Assembly (NCBI GenBank): GCA_008729055.1
Contig: SDUX01000001.1
Coordinates: 2,891,206 to 2,955,205 of the forward strand
Length of the DNA: 64,000 nt
Direction: 5' to 3'
Source: Pyropia haitanensis
Taxonomy: Eukaryota; Rhodophyta; Bangiophyceae; Bangiales; Bangiaceae
The position numbers were made by a program, and so were the translations under genes. Of the stretch, positions 42,195-52,280 are shown piece after piece (position 1 is the stretch's first letter; each line of letters starts with the position of its first letter). The notes beneath the pieces are model-generated. The model was given only the letters and a program-made list of their open reading frames with translations. It was not told the DNA's origin and searched no databases.

Positions 42195-42241
42195 TCTCTC
42201 CCCCTCCCCTCCCCCAACCCCACCCACCACCCCGGCTCACC
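42195..42241 (+). promoter_or_regulatory. Pyrimidine-rich leader of the ZIP gene
   Basis: A continuous C/T-rich tract runs directly into CTCACC-ATG, the same arrangement as before 1749. It resembles a Y-patch or C/T-rich 5' leader. Confidence 0.35.
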
Positions 42242-43618
42242 ATGGTCCGCCTCGTCTCGCCGACCGCCGCGATGGCGGCGGCGGTGCTCGTCGCGCTGGC
42301 CGCCACGGCGGTCCCGCCTGGCGCGGACGCGACGGCCTTGGCGCCCACCGCCGTCGTCGGCGCCCCCCCCCCGCTGTTGCGCTGGCCGTCGATGCGGCAG
42401 GCGGGCGGCGAGCCCGCCGACGATCACGGCGACGACAAGTGCGAGAGCTCGGCGTGCATCCGCAACTGGAAGATTGTTTTCATTGCGCTACTCTTCTTTG
42501 AGGGCGTCGTTGGTGGCCTCGTGCCGTACGGCCTCAAGTACCTGCCCCGCTTTGACGTGGCGCTGCACGTTGCCAACGCGTTCTCGGGGGGCATCTTCCT
42601 CGCGACGGGCATGCTGCACGTCCTCCCAGAGGCGATCGAGCTGATGGCCGGTCACGACCACGCCGCCGAGCCCGACCACCAGGAGGAGCCTGCCGGTGGG
42701 GGCGAGGAGCCCCACCACGACGACGAGGAGGAGCCGGGCGGCTTCCCGACCGTCTACGCGCTCGGCATGGGCGCCTTCTTCCTGATCCTCTTTGTCGAGC
42801 ACCTGCTGCTGCGCCGGTACGCGACCGCGCACGGCCACACCGCGCTGGCAGAGACGGTGGCGGAAAAGGACGTGGACGAGTTCCACGTCGCGCGGCCCGC
42901 CGCGGGCGCCACCGCGCCCGCTGAAGCCGGGCGCAAGGACAGCTGGGACGCAGCGCTCGGCGCGGACGCGGCGGCGGTCGAGGATGGCGGCGGCGGCGGC
43001 GGCGGCGGCGGCACCCTCGACGCGCACGTGAAAGCGCAGGCGGGAAACCTGGCGCCCGTGTCGAGCGGCGGCGGTGCCCCCCGGGTGAGCCTCAGCACAG
43101 ACGCGTCGTTTGAGCTTCGCCGCCAGACGCTCGCCGCGTCCAACGGGCGGTTCTTCTCGGCCAACTTTTTCCGCGCGCTCCTCGCCATCGTCGCCGTCGC
43201 GCTGCACTCGCTGTTCGAGTCGCTGTCGCTGGGCATCGCGTCCGATTTTAGCAGCGCCCTCAGCGTCTTTATCGCGATCGCGGCGCACAAGTGGGCCACG
43301 TCCATCGCGCTGGGCGTCAAGTGTGAGAAGGAGCAGCTCCGGCTGGGCCAGTACGTGTCGCTGATCGTGCTGTTTGCGGCGGTGACGCCGGTCGCGGCGG
43401 GCGTCGGGCTGGCCATTTCCAATGTCCACACGACCGTCCGGGGCGTCCTCTTTGCGCTGTCGGCGGGCATCTTCCTCTACATTGGCGCGTTTGAGGTGCC
43501 CGCGGAGGAGTTCATGGTCCACACGCGCTGGCTGTGGGGCAAGTTCTTCTCGTACGTCTCCGGCGCGGTCGTCATTACGGTTATCACGGCCATCTTGGTC
43601 GCCACGGGCGTCCACTGA
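42242..43618 (+). CDS. ZIP-family zinc/iron transporter
   Basis: 458 residues, one exon. A hydrophobic leader (MAAAVLVALAATAVPPGADA) suggests a signal peptide, followed by a short acidic/His luminal segment. Membrane helices follow: VFIALLFFEGVVGGLVPYGLKYLP, AFSGGIFLATGMLHVLPEAIELM, and ALGMGAFFLILFVEHLLL. A long variable loop (~205-305) with poly-Gly follows, then the signature helix VAVALHSLFESLSLGIA containing His322, the metal-site AHKW helix, and three more helices ending near the carboxy terminus. A His/acid-rich loop after helix 2 (GHDHAAEPDHQEE, PHHDDEEE) is a typical metal sensor or binding loop. ZIP proteins move Zn, Fe or Mn into the cytosol. ATG42242 follows a C/T-rich tract ending GCTCACC. 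Confidence 0.93.
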   Translation: MVRLVSPTAAMAAAVLVALAATAVPPGADATALAPTAVVGAPPPLLRWPSMRQAGGEPADDHGDDKCESSACIRNWKIVFIALLFFEGVVGGLVPYGLKYLPRFDVALHVANAFSGGIFLATGMLHVLPEAIELMAGHDHAAEPDHQEEPAGGGEEPHHDDEEEPGGFPTVYALGMGAFFLILFVEHLLLRRYATAHGHTALAETVAEKDVDEFHVARPAAGATAPAEAGRKDSWDAALGADAAAVEDGGGGGGGGGTLDAHVKAQAGNLAPVSSGGGAPRVSLSTDASFELRRQTLAASNGRFFSANFFRALLAIVAVALHSLFESLSLGIASDFSSALSVFIAIAAHKWATSIALGVKCEKEQLRLGQYVSLIVLFAAVTPVAAGVGLAISNVHTTVRGVLFALSAGIFLYIGAFEVPAEEFMVHTRWLWGKFFSYVSGAVVITVITAILVATGVH

Positions 43619-43874
43619 ATGAGTATGAACAGAATGTCTTGCCGGAAGATGGAAAACTCTGTGCGTGTCCCAGCACAGAGCTGTGGAGCTCGCGGCGGTT
43701 GCCACGTGGCAATGGGCGCGCGGGCGCTTCCCGCTGCACCGCGTCCCGACCACCGCTGCTCACCATCGTTGGGGCATGCCTCGTTCCCCGCCGCGGAGCC
43801 GCGCTGTTCCCGCGTCCCCACTTTCCCCCCCCCCCCCCCCCCCCCCCCTCGGCCCCGCTTGCCCCGTGTCCACC

Positions 43875-45101
43875 ATGGCATCGTCACTGCCCGACCGGTT
43901 GCCGTGCTTCTTGGCCCCAGCCCCGCTCTGCGGCGGCGGCGAGCGCGCGGCGGCTCGCACCGCGGCGCCCCCCCCCACGCGGCGCCCCCGCGCACGCCGC
44001 CACCCGGTGCGGCGGGCACCCCCCCCCCCCCGTTGCCAACAGCAGCCGCCCCCTCCCACCACCGCCGCCCCCAAAGGTGGGGTGCAGGCCGACGCTCCCG
44101 CCGCGGCGGCCCCCCCCCCGGTGCCCTCCCCCCGGCTGGCCTTTATCGGCAGCGGCAACATGGCGCGCGCGATCGCGGCGGGGGTGCTCGCGGCGGGGCG
44201 GGCCACCCCCCCAGCCCCCGGTGGCCTGCCCCCGTCCGCGCTGTACGCGTGCAACCGGTCGGCGGGCGGGCGGCACGCGATGGCCGCGCTGGGCGTCCCG
44301 GCGGACCACGTGCACGACAGCGCGGCGGGGATGCTCGCCGCGCTTGGCCGCGACGCGTCGGGCGGCGGCGCCGACGGCGCCGCCGCCGCCGACATTGTGG
44401 TGCTCGCCGTCAAGCCGCAGGGCGCGCTGGCGGTGCTGGCAGAGGTGGCCCCGCTGTGGGCCGCCACCCCGCCCCGCACGCTGCTGTCGGTGGTGGCGGG
44501 GGTGGACACGGCTACACTGGCGTCCTGCCTGACCCTGACCGACGGCAGCGGCGACGGCGGCGACGGCGATGGCGACGGCGATGGCGACGGCGACGGCGAC
44601 GGCGGCGGCGGCCCCCCCCCCCCCCCGCCGCGGGTTATCCGGGCCATGCCCAACGTCGCGGCCGCCGTCGGCCGGTCGACGACGACCGTGTCGGCGGGCG
44701 CCGGTGTCCCCCCCCCCGACCTTGCCGTCGCGGTGGCCCTGCTCTCCGCGGTCGGCACCGTCGAGGTCCTCCCCGAGGCGCTGCAGGACGCGGCGACGGC
44801 GGTCGCCGGCACCGCCCCCTCGTGGGTGGCGGTGTGGGTGGAGGCGCTGTCCGACGCGGGCGTCGCGGCGGGCCTCCCCCGTGACGCCGCCACGCGCCTG
44901 GCGGTGGGGGGGGTGGGGGGGGCCGCCGCGCTGCTCGCGCGTGGCGGCCACCCGGCGGTGGTGCGCAACGCGGTGGAGAGCCCGGGGGGGGTGACCATCG
45001 CGGGGGTGCTCGCGCTGGAGCGGGGGGGGGTCCGCGCGGCTGTCGCGGACGCGGTGGCCGTGTCGGTGGCCAAGTCGGCGGCGCTGGGGAAGGACGGCTG
45101 A
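43875..45101 (+). CDS. Pyrroline-5-carboxylate reductase, probably plastid-targeted
   Basis: 408 residues, one exon. It makes proline from pyrroline-5-carboxylate with NAD(P)H. The first ~85 residues (MASSLPDRLPCFLAPAPLCGGG, then Arg/Pro/Ala) look like a plastid or mitochondrial transit peptide. The Rossmann fold begins LAFIGSGNMARAIAAGVL, with IVVLAVKPQGALAVL and LLSVVAGVDTATL. VIRAMPNVAAAVG is the conserved MPN segment. The carboxy helical domain has AGTAPSWVAVWVEALSDAGVAAGL, and ESPGGVTIAGVLALERGGVRAAVADAV is the family signature. A Gly/Asp and Pro insertion (~residues 222-253), encoded by a GGCGAC microsatellite, interrupts the loop before the MPN motif. A poly-C tract (43816-43847) and CCACC precede ATG43875. 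Confidence 0.92.
   Translation: MASSLPDRLPCFLAPAPLCGGGERAAARTAAPPPTRRPRARRHPVRRAPPPPRCQQQPPPPTTAAPKGGVQADAPAAAAPPPVPSPRLAFIGSGNMARAIAAGVLAAGRATPPAPGGLPPSALYACNRSAGGRHAMAALGVPADHVHDSAAGMLAALGRDASGGGADGAAAADIVVLAVKPQGALAVLAEVAPLWAATPPRTLLSVVAGVDTATLASCLTLTDGSGDGGDGDGDGDGDGDGDGGGGPPPPPPRVIRAMPNVAAAVGRSTTTVSAGAGVPPPDLAVAVALLSAVGTVEVLPEALQDAATAVAGTAPSWVAVWVEALSDAGVAAGLPRDAATRLAVGGVGGAAALLARGGHPAVVRNAVESPGGVTIAGVLALERGGVRAAVADAVAVSVAKSAALGKDG
44550..44610. repeat. GGCGAC/GGCGAT microsatellite inside P5CR
   Basis: Hexamer units encode alternating Gly-Asp and end in a Gly-Pro run. The tract stays in frame and expands a surface loop of the reductase. Confidence 0.8.
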
Positions 45102-45687
45102 GCGCCCTGAGGTTGCTCAGAGGTGAAGGGTTGGCATGACTCCCTTTGCTCTCCCTGTTGCCCGTGTGGCTGGCAGCACATCCGTGTATGACAGGCAGCA
45201 GGTATGCCCTTCTTTTCCTTGGCGCCTCTGCCGTAAGGCGTCTCTGCTGGCTAGCACCGCACACTCCTTCCGCGAGGGCTGCCGTTCACCGCGCGCGCGC
45301 GCCACCCCACACGCGCGGTTACTTTGGTCCTCCGCCGTCATCGATGTGAGGCCACAGCCACCTCCCCCACCGTGGTGTCCTGCCCTTTGTGTCGTTCGGC
45401 ACGGTGCCTTTGGACGCGGACAATGAACGAGGTTTCTCCTTCGTGCGAGTCTGGGACGAACGCGCCCAGTCTCCGCGCGCTGGGTTTGGTCATGGTCGAC
45501 GAGGCGTTTCTGCCCCCCCACCATGGGATAGCCTCCGCTTGTGCAACATGCCCCCGCATGCACACGACGTCCGCAGCATGATTGATTACACGTAGACTTT
45601 AGTTCTTGACCATCTCAAACACTCGTCTACTTGGGCTTGCGCTTGGCGTGCGTGGACACGGCGAGCCGTGGCTGCCGTCCCCCCACC
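45102..45687. other. Intergenic between convergent genes, no gene seen
   Basis: Moderate GC and several short frames without domain features. The 3' ends of P5CR and pseudoprotease 2 face each other here. Confidence 0.45.
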
Positions 45688-46611
45688 CTACCAGCCCGCC
45701 TGCAGGACGCCCCACACCCACGTGCGGATCTTCTCGACCCGCGTGTACACGTTGGGCAGCCCCGCCGTCGGGCACACGGCGCCCTCCACGGCGGCAACCC
45801 AGTAGCTCGCCACCCCAAACAGCTGGAACACCGGCGACCCCTGGTAGTCGTACCGGATGTACAGGGGCCCGCCCATGTCGTTGGCACACAGGCCCGTCGT
45901 GGCCGACGCGTTCATGTTGGTACACACCTGCGCATCCACCGCCAGCGGGAGGGGGATCTGGTCCGTGATGGTCTTGCACGTTGCCCACGGCGTCAGGGGC
46001 TGCTGGCCAACCTTGAGCGTCGGGGAGCCGCCGGTGGTCGCCGCCGCATCCACGGCGCCAAAGCCCGCGACGGTAAACGTTTCGGGCTTGACCGTGTCCT
46101 CCTCCGTCCACGCCCACCCGTTGAGGCGCACCGGCACCAGCCCCGCCGCGGCGATCGCGTCGGTCGTGGGCGGCTCGGCAATCGTCAGCACGGCCACGTC
46201 GTACAGGTCGCCCGCGGCGTCCCACTGCGGGTGGTTGGCCACCGCGGCGACGGTGTGCTCGAGGCCATCAAAGATGCCGACGCCCCCAATGCGGAGGACG
46301 TCGCCCGCCTGCACGAGGCAGCCGGCGCGCGTCAGCACGTGGCGGGCGTCGAGGAGGGAGCCGCCGCAAAAGAAGCCCAGCCCGTCGGGCACAAAGATCT
46401 TGGTGAAGAAGACCGCCGCCGTGTTGGCCTCGTTGGGCTGCACCACCCGCCCGCCGACGAGCCGACCAGAGCGGGTCGGCTTGAAGGACGACACGTCCAC
46501 GGGGTTGTCGCGGGTGGCGTCGCCCAGGCTGACCGCCTGCGCGGCCGCTACCGCGGCCGTGGCCGAGAGTGCCACGGCCGCTACGGCCGTAGCACAGCGG
46601 CGGAAGCCCAT
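45688..46611 (-). CDS. Secreted trypsin-fold (S1) pseudoprotease 2
   Basis: 307 residues, one exon. ATG46611 starts a signal peptide (CATAVAAVALSATAAVAAAQA). Shared landmarks with pseudoprotease 1, in order: GRLVGGRVV, FFTKIF, FFCGGSLLDARHVLTRAGC, GDVLRIGG, LYDVAVLTIA, RLNGWAWTE, VAGFGA, CTNMNASATTGLCANDMGGPL, FGVASYW and PNVYTRVEKIRTWVW. The triad keeps only Asp138. The His position is Gly97 (TRAGC) and the Ser position is Met246 (NDMGGP). An oxyanion-competent serine protease is excluded. Cys pattern and core are conserved, so it is a stable protein under constraint, likely a ligand-binding or regulatory S1 homologue secreted from the cell. It lies on the opposite strand, 12 kb from its paralogue. 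Confidence 0.87.
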   Translation of the reverse strand: MGFRRCATAVAAVALSATAAVAAAQAVSLGDATRDNPVDVSSFKPTRSGRLVGGRVVQPNEANTAAVFFTKIFVPDGLGFFCGGSLLDARHVLTRAGCLVQAGDVLRIGGVGIFDGLEHTVAAVANHPQWDAAGDLYDVAVLTIAEPPTTDAIAAAGLVPVRLNGWAWTEEDTVKPETFTVAGFGAVDAAATTGGSPTLKVGQQPLTPWATCKTITDQIPLPLAVDAQVCTNMNASATTGLCANDMGGPLYIRYDYQGSPVFQLFGVASYWVAAVEGAVCPTAGLPNVYTRVEKIRTWVWGVLQAGW

Positions 46612-48332
46612 CGTGGTAAGGCGGCGGGGGGTGACACAGTGGGAAAGAGAAGCACAGGCAGAAGGTCTGCGCTGTACCGTCGACGAATGAGGGTGGGCGC
46701 TCCTTGTCCGTGCTCCGGAAGCAGCACAACCGGCTGCTCCCTCCACAGCCTATATGCACTCCACCGACGGCAAGGCCGGGCGGCCGGCACAGCCCTCCAC
46801 GCCACCATCACCGCCTCCTCACCCCCTCCTCAGGCCGTGCGCGCACGACCATCGACACGCACCGACACGCACGCTGGAACCACACTGGGACCCCCCCCCT
46901 CCCCCCCCCCCCGCACGCACCACACCAGCGGGATACCCACCACACCCTGCCCGTCAGACGCAAACAGCATCGCGATGGTAGAAAACGGGGAGCAGGCTGT
47001 CAAGCGCGCGCGGCGCCCACCCACGCCCCCTACCTCGCCTCCCCATGGCAGCGCATGCCTCGCACACCCCCCGCCCGCTACCGCCGCCACGCCGCGCAAG
47101 GCGACGACGCTCAGCCGCGGGAGGCTGCTGGGCAGAGGCGGCGCCGGGGGGGGGGGGGGATGAGAGGCGTGCGCCGCCATGGCGACGCGGGCGGCGCGGG
47201 ACGAAACGTCCCAACACCCTACAGACAGACCGGGCGGTGCGTGCGGCGGCAGCGGCGGCGCCGCGCCGCCCGACCGTGACCCGCCCGGCCTCCCGCCGCG
47301 CACCGCCGTGCGGGGCCGGAACGGCGGCACGGCCGCGCTCCATGCCACCACGGCCATGCCCGCATAGGTCGGGGGGGAGGGGGGGGGGGCTCGGACCGTG
47401 ACGGACGGGGCTCGTGGCGACTGACGGCAACCCGACAGTGCGGGCCGCACCGGGGGGTCCCATGGGTGAGGCTGGGGGGCGGCTCACCGCGGGCGCACCG
47501 GCCGCCGCCACGGCCGACGTGGGTGCGCATCGGGCGGGCGGGGGGGGGGGGTGCGGTCGCAGAGAAGCATTGGGAAAGGGGAGGGGGTGGCCACGGCGAG
47601 GGGGGCGGCGCCACGGTTCGGGGGCGGGGGGTGGAGGTCTGGGGAAGGATGACGGGACGAGGTAGGCACCGACAAAGCAGCGGCGGGCCAAACGGTAAGC
47701 CGACTGGGGTGGGTGCAGACCTATGTACCTGCATGGAGAGGTGTCCCACGAGACCGTAGCGAGATGACGTTGCCTCCCACGAGTGCGCAGCATCTGGTGG
47801 CGTGCGGCCGCCGACTGAACCGCACAGTGTACACGGAAGTTACACGCAATTAAATCCCGGTGCTTGGTCGCGCTTTGCACGTGCCCTCGGCACGCGTCCT
47901 CTGGCAGCACCAAGGTCAGGGAGGAGCTGAACCCGTCGACGCACACGCATCGGCGCCGCACAATAAGGTCCGCGTCGCGCTATTGGCCTGCTGTGGCTCC
48001 CCTGTGCTTGCCCCGCCTCTTCCTTCGGACGTGCTGTTGTCCCTGAGAGTAGCTGGGTTGGGACTGCCTCGGGAACCGCATCGGCGGGACGGGGTGCACA
48101 CGGGCAGCCGCGCACCACTGCTGGCGGACTTGTCCACCCACTGGGGTCGATCCCCCCGCCCGTGAAAACCGGCGGCTCGTGCTCTCCCATGCACACTGCC
48201 ACATAAGCAGGACAGCCACCTCCCGTCAACACCCCCGACCTCATGCCGGCACGGAGCGTGAACGAAATCGGGGCCAAGCAAAACCACATCCCCGCACGCC
48301 ACAAGCCTCCTCGCCCCAAGCCCCCCAACGCA
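46612..48332. other. Mostly non-coding; one possible short start
   Basis: A TATATG stretch at 46752-46757 could be the TATA region of pseudoprotease 2 (opposite strand). At 46975 a plus-strand ATG opens MVENGEQAVKRARRPPTPP, a non-repetitive, nuclear-signal-like start. It runs to a G run at 47148-47159 and a stop at 47163; a frame change could extend it to ~47400. No domain is visible. From 47800 GC falls and no gene is seen. Confidence 0.3.
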
Positions 48333-49004
48333 TCAACGCAGGGTGTCCTCTTCCCAGCCCGCATACTGACGAGGCTTGGCCGGGGCCTTGCCAAAGAAGC
48401 GGCCGACCACCCGCTTCTTGAGCGCCGCCACCGCGTGACCGGCGCCCGCCACGTCCGCGGCGCCCTTCTTGCGGGCACCCACCAAGAGGGCGGCCTTGCG
48501 CATCGCGACGCCGTCGGCCGCCCCGCCGGCACGACCACGCGCCTCGGCAGCCGACACATCCGACACGGAGCGTGACGGCGGCGGCGGCAGCGACAGCTCC
48601 GCCGCCGCCCCGCGGGCCTTGCTTGCCAGCGCCATCAGCACCACCGACCGGTCCGACGCAGGCGCGGGCGTGCCATAGGCCGGCTCATCGGCGCACACCA
48701 CCGTCGACGGACACACAGCCCGTGAGCGCGGGGAGGCACAGGGGGACGACGCCGTGGAAGACCCGGGCGAGGGGCCGGCGAGGTACGACACTGCAGAGGG
48801 GCTTCCGGTCCAGCCGCCAGCAAGGGAGGCCCCACGGTTGCCACAAGACGGCCGCCCGCAGGGCACCGCAAAGGGGGATCGGGCGGTGGAAGAAGCCCAA
48901 CCCCGGGCAGGGGGGCCGTCGGGCACAAAGCGGGGGAGGTGGGTTGCCGGCACGCCCGGCACGCCTCCCGCCATCATGCTGCTGGCACCGACCAAATGCG
49001 CCAT
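48333..49004 (-). CDS. Unidentified protein with transit-peptide-like start
   Basis: 223 residues from ATG49004 (MAHLVGASSMMAGG). The first ~110 residues are Ser/Ala/Pro/Gly-rich, nearly free of acidic residues, and hydroxylated, like a plastid transit peptide. The rest is not low-complexity: SDRSVVLMALASKARG, a Lys/Arg-rich segment AMRKAALLVGARKKG, HAVAALKKRVVGRFFGKAP, and the end RQYAGWEEDTLR. I do not recognise the family. The composition is much less biased than the random frames nearby, and a TATA-like sequence (TATGTATATC, 49154-49163, minus) lies 150 bases upstream. Both support a real gene. Confidence 0.5.
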   Translation of the reverse strand: MAHLVGASSMMAGGVPGVPATHLPRFVPDGPPARGWASSTARSPFAVPCGRPSCGNRGASLAGGWTGSPSAVSYLAGPSPGSSTASSPCASPRSRAVCPSTVVCADEPAYGTPAPASDRSVVLMALASKARGAAAELSLPPPPSRSVSDVSAAEARGRAGGAADGVAMRKAALLVGARKKGAADVAGAGHAVAALKKRVVGRFFGKAPAKPRQYAGWEEDTLR

Positions 49005-52000
49005 GGCGGCGGCGTCGGGAATCGGGGAGGAAGTTGGTCTCGTGCGCGAGAAAGCCGCTCGACGACGACGCGGGGCGAGGCAACAAGGGGCATGGGTACG
49101 GTCAAGGGCTGCAACGACGCTGCCTGTGGGCCATGGTCGGAACAGGTGGGATTGATATACATAGGCGCAGAGCTGGAGGGAGTGCAAGCAGGGGACCCCC
49201 CCCTCGACTCGGAGGCGGGGGTGTTGACGACACTGGTGCCAATAGCGCGACACTCTGGGGAACGCGCCACAGCACCACCACGCTTGAGACGACCCAGTGT
49301 ACGCGTTGAATTCATCCGTGCCACGACCAACCGACATCATTTTTCACAGCGCCACACCACGCATGCAGCGGAGCAACACCCGCCCCGTACGGCATCTTGG
49401 CGGGTGTGTCAAGAGGGCCGCAGCGGGGCCTCTGCGGGCCAACGTGGACGTCGGGGTCAAATCCACCACTTGTCAGCACGATAAACCAGCCTGGCTGGCG
49501 CTCAGAGTGTTGCAAGGAGGGCCCTCTGGGGCACACCCAGGCACAGTGGGCGAATCGACATCAACGCTATCCCGCCTAAACCTTTCTGCCTGGTATGTAG
49601 CTCACGTGGAGTACCCTCATTCGAGGACAAGCCAGCCTTTCACAGCTCTCCGTTGCGAGAGGGCAGAGGCTCGTGTAGAAAACCCTCTCTGGTTACACTC
49701 GTGCAAAGCCGATACCAAAAACTCCCCCCGGCTTCCTCCTCCCCGCCCCCGCCCCCTTGTTGAAGACCATCAGATGGGGAGGCGGTTGCGCGCCGCGACC
49801 ATCACGCGGGAAGCGGACCATCAGAAATCATAGATTCCCAGTACGCCTACCTGACAGAAGACACCCCCCAGTGCGAGCCAATCCGGTACGGCCCTGTCGA
49901 TCCTTCCCCCCCCGCTGTTGCAGCAAGGATCCACATATTCCCTCCGGACTGACCTCGTGTGAGGCAAGAGATGCGGTGGACTGGCTCGCGGACGTTGCAA
50001 GGGGTAAGGCTTCCATGAGTAGACTCCCCGGAGCACCGCTCGGCCAATGAGAACGCTGGCGGCGGGTCATACGCACCAATGGCACGCTCCCAATGCGCAG
50101 AATCCCGCCGCCGTCGAGCGCTGCGTCTCGATTTTTTGCACCGATCGCGCTCACCCCGCGGCATTCCAGAGCGTGCCTCCGGCTGCGGTCTGGCGTGCAA
50201 CGTGCGCACGCGTAGAGCAGCCGCGGAGGGGAGCATTGCCGTGTCAGACCCTCGAGACGTGGGTCCGCCGTACAGTGTGACTTGGAATCGGGTTAACAGT
50301 AGCGCCAGCGCAGGCAGGGGCACGTACTGCCAAAAGAATGGTGGTAGCATCAGGAGGGCCCGCGCTGGGGGGTGGTCGACCGGTAGCCGGCGCTTTTTTG
50401 TGCTTGCGGTTTGATGTCGTCGCCTCGTGGAAGGTACGGCTGGCGATGCCGAGGGCATTCACCGCTCTGGCTCGGGGTGCATCGCACGCCAGGTGGCAGC
50501 GAACAGTCAGAGGGCGTCTGCACGCACTTTCGTTTCAGGTTTCTGCAATCATCTTGGAAAACAGTGCAAGGCACGACAACGACGTTGCTAAGTACGCTGT
50601 ACTCGACACACACCCGACTGAATTATGTCTTGATCCTGGCGTGCGAGCGTCCCCAGATTCCCGCCTTTTTGGGTTTCGCGCAACTGTTCTCTCCCAGGCT
50701 GGGCGATGTACGACATCTGCCGGGCGCGTCTGTGCTCTTTTGATGACCGTGCCTGTACCGCGGCTGCCCTCTTGTTGACTGCCGTGGCATCGAGTCTGCG
50801 GCGAATCCTCAGTGTCGTCGTACATGAAGTCAAAGATGTAACACCGTACGTGTCTCCAGTTGGCATACTCGAGGTCCCGGAGTCTCATCTGCTCATCCAG
50901 AAGGACGAGGCAGGAGCGACAGACGTGAAGGTTAAGAGTCTTAATGCATGAGGGAAATGCAGGCAGAAACCCAGTGCGTGATTGCTGTTCATCGCGCAAG
51001 AGATGAGCTGCCTGTCGGCTGCTGCGAACTGAAGGAGGCGACAAGGAAGAGCATACACGAGTGGGCGTCGTGGAGGTAACGAGCAAAGAACGGGCGAGGA
51101 ACGGTCCGTGGAAGAGTCCATCGATCAAAAGTAAACACAGCAAGACGTAGAACAGAACTTTACGTGGACAGCCAGGGATGACAGAAGCAGGCAAACACCA
51201 CAGGCACAGCGCATGATGGCAACGGGGGCGTGGATCAGATCTATTGCTATCGGCAGGGCGCCAAGAGGCGCCTCTTACGAGTGAGCTGTGGAATAGAAAA
51301 TTGTGATCATCACGTCGCACGCCCCCGTCATCGCAGCGGCTCTTTGCAGCTTGTCGCCGAGTCCTTGTAGCGCACAAGGGGTTGGAGGAAGGGGAGAGGG
51401 AGGAGGGGGGAAGAGGGAACGCTTGGGCCGACAAAACAACACAAACATACAAACACCCAAACTTGAATGGAGCAACGGCAGCCGCCGCAGTAGGCGGCGA
51501 GCCAGCGACTGCTCCACCGCGGACAATCACAAGCGGCAGCCAAACAAAAAAACCGCGGCACCATGGGAACAGCAATGGGACCCTATAGAGACAGGCAGCA
51601 CCATAACAGGAACAGTGAGAGGGGGAGAGGGGGTACAAGAAACTCAGCATGCCTTTACAACACCTGCACCACGGTGACCCCTTCAGCTCTTGGTGCGAAG
51701 ACGGGGGACCCCACAGCAGCGACACCATGGGGAGGCGCCAATGGGAGGACGACAGGCGACTGGAGCATCAGCGCCCACCGCGACAACAGCACCAGTCATC
51801 ACATCCACAACCACCTTGTCGCCATTGACGTGCAGGTCCCATGGATCGCCCGGTGCAACACAGGTGCATGCAGAAGGACGATGGGGGTGTGGCGTGTCCG
51901 TGACGGCCCTGGCCACTAACACACGCTGCGCCGCAACCGTCGCGGCGACGGCGGGAAGATCCGGCCGCTCCAAATCCAACTGCGGCCGATCACGGCCGTC

Positions 52001-52280
52001 GTTTCGATCCCAACGATCGACGCCTGGATCAATTCCGACGGCGGCGCGAGTCGATGCGGCTCGTCTGTCCGACATCGCGGAGGGACCACGTGGGCTCTCG
52101 TCTTGCCCTTCGACAAGGACCCCGCGACACGACGCGTTCGCAGCCGACGTCTTTGGCCGCAACGCCTCTGGACACAGCTGCGAGCGGCCGTCGTCGGCGA
52201 CAAGGCGGAAGCGTGTCGAGCGTTCCAGCGCGGTTCCTTCCTTCCGGCATCCTGACTGGTGTTTCGCCACGTACGTCTAG
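49005..52280. other. Lower-GC island with uncharacterised open frames
   Basis: From about 49340 to 52280 GC is visibly lower than in the flanks, and long homopolymers are nearly absent. A 397-codon minus-strand frame (50535-51728) includes LRDLEYANWRHVRCYIFDFMYDD, which reads like real protein. The reading after it is Ser/Arg-rich, and no family is recognised. In 51563-52258 a plus-strand frame is interrupted by one TAA (51917). The minus strand is also open there (51683-52270). No transposase, reverse transcriptase or integrase motif and no clear terminal repeats were found. It may be an old insertion. Confidence 0.35.
49154..49163 (-). promoter_or_regulatory. TATA-like element upstream of the 48333-49004 gene
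   Basis: TATGTATATC on the minus strand, 150 bases before ATG49004, in an otherwise GC-rich stretch. The role is inferred from position. Confidence 0.35.

Larger units (their letters stand above)
40035..42241. other. Intergenic; no supported gene
   Basis: GC is lower at 40650-41050, where three TGACTCA sites lie. Several frames are open in 41180-42230 on both strands, but none shows a domain. The last ~50 bases before 42242 are a C/T-rich leader. Confidence 0.45.
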
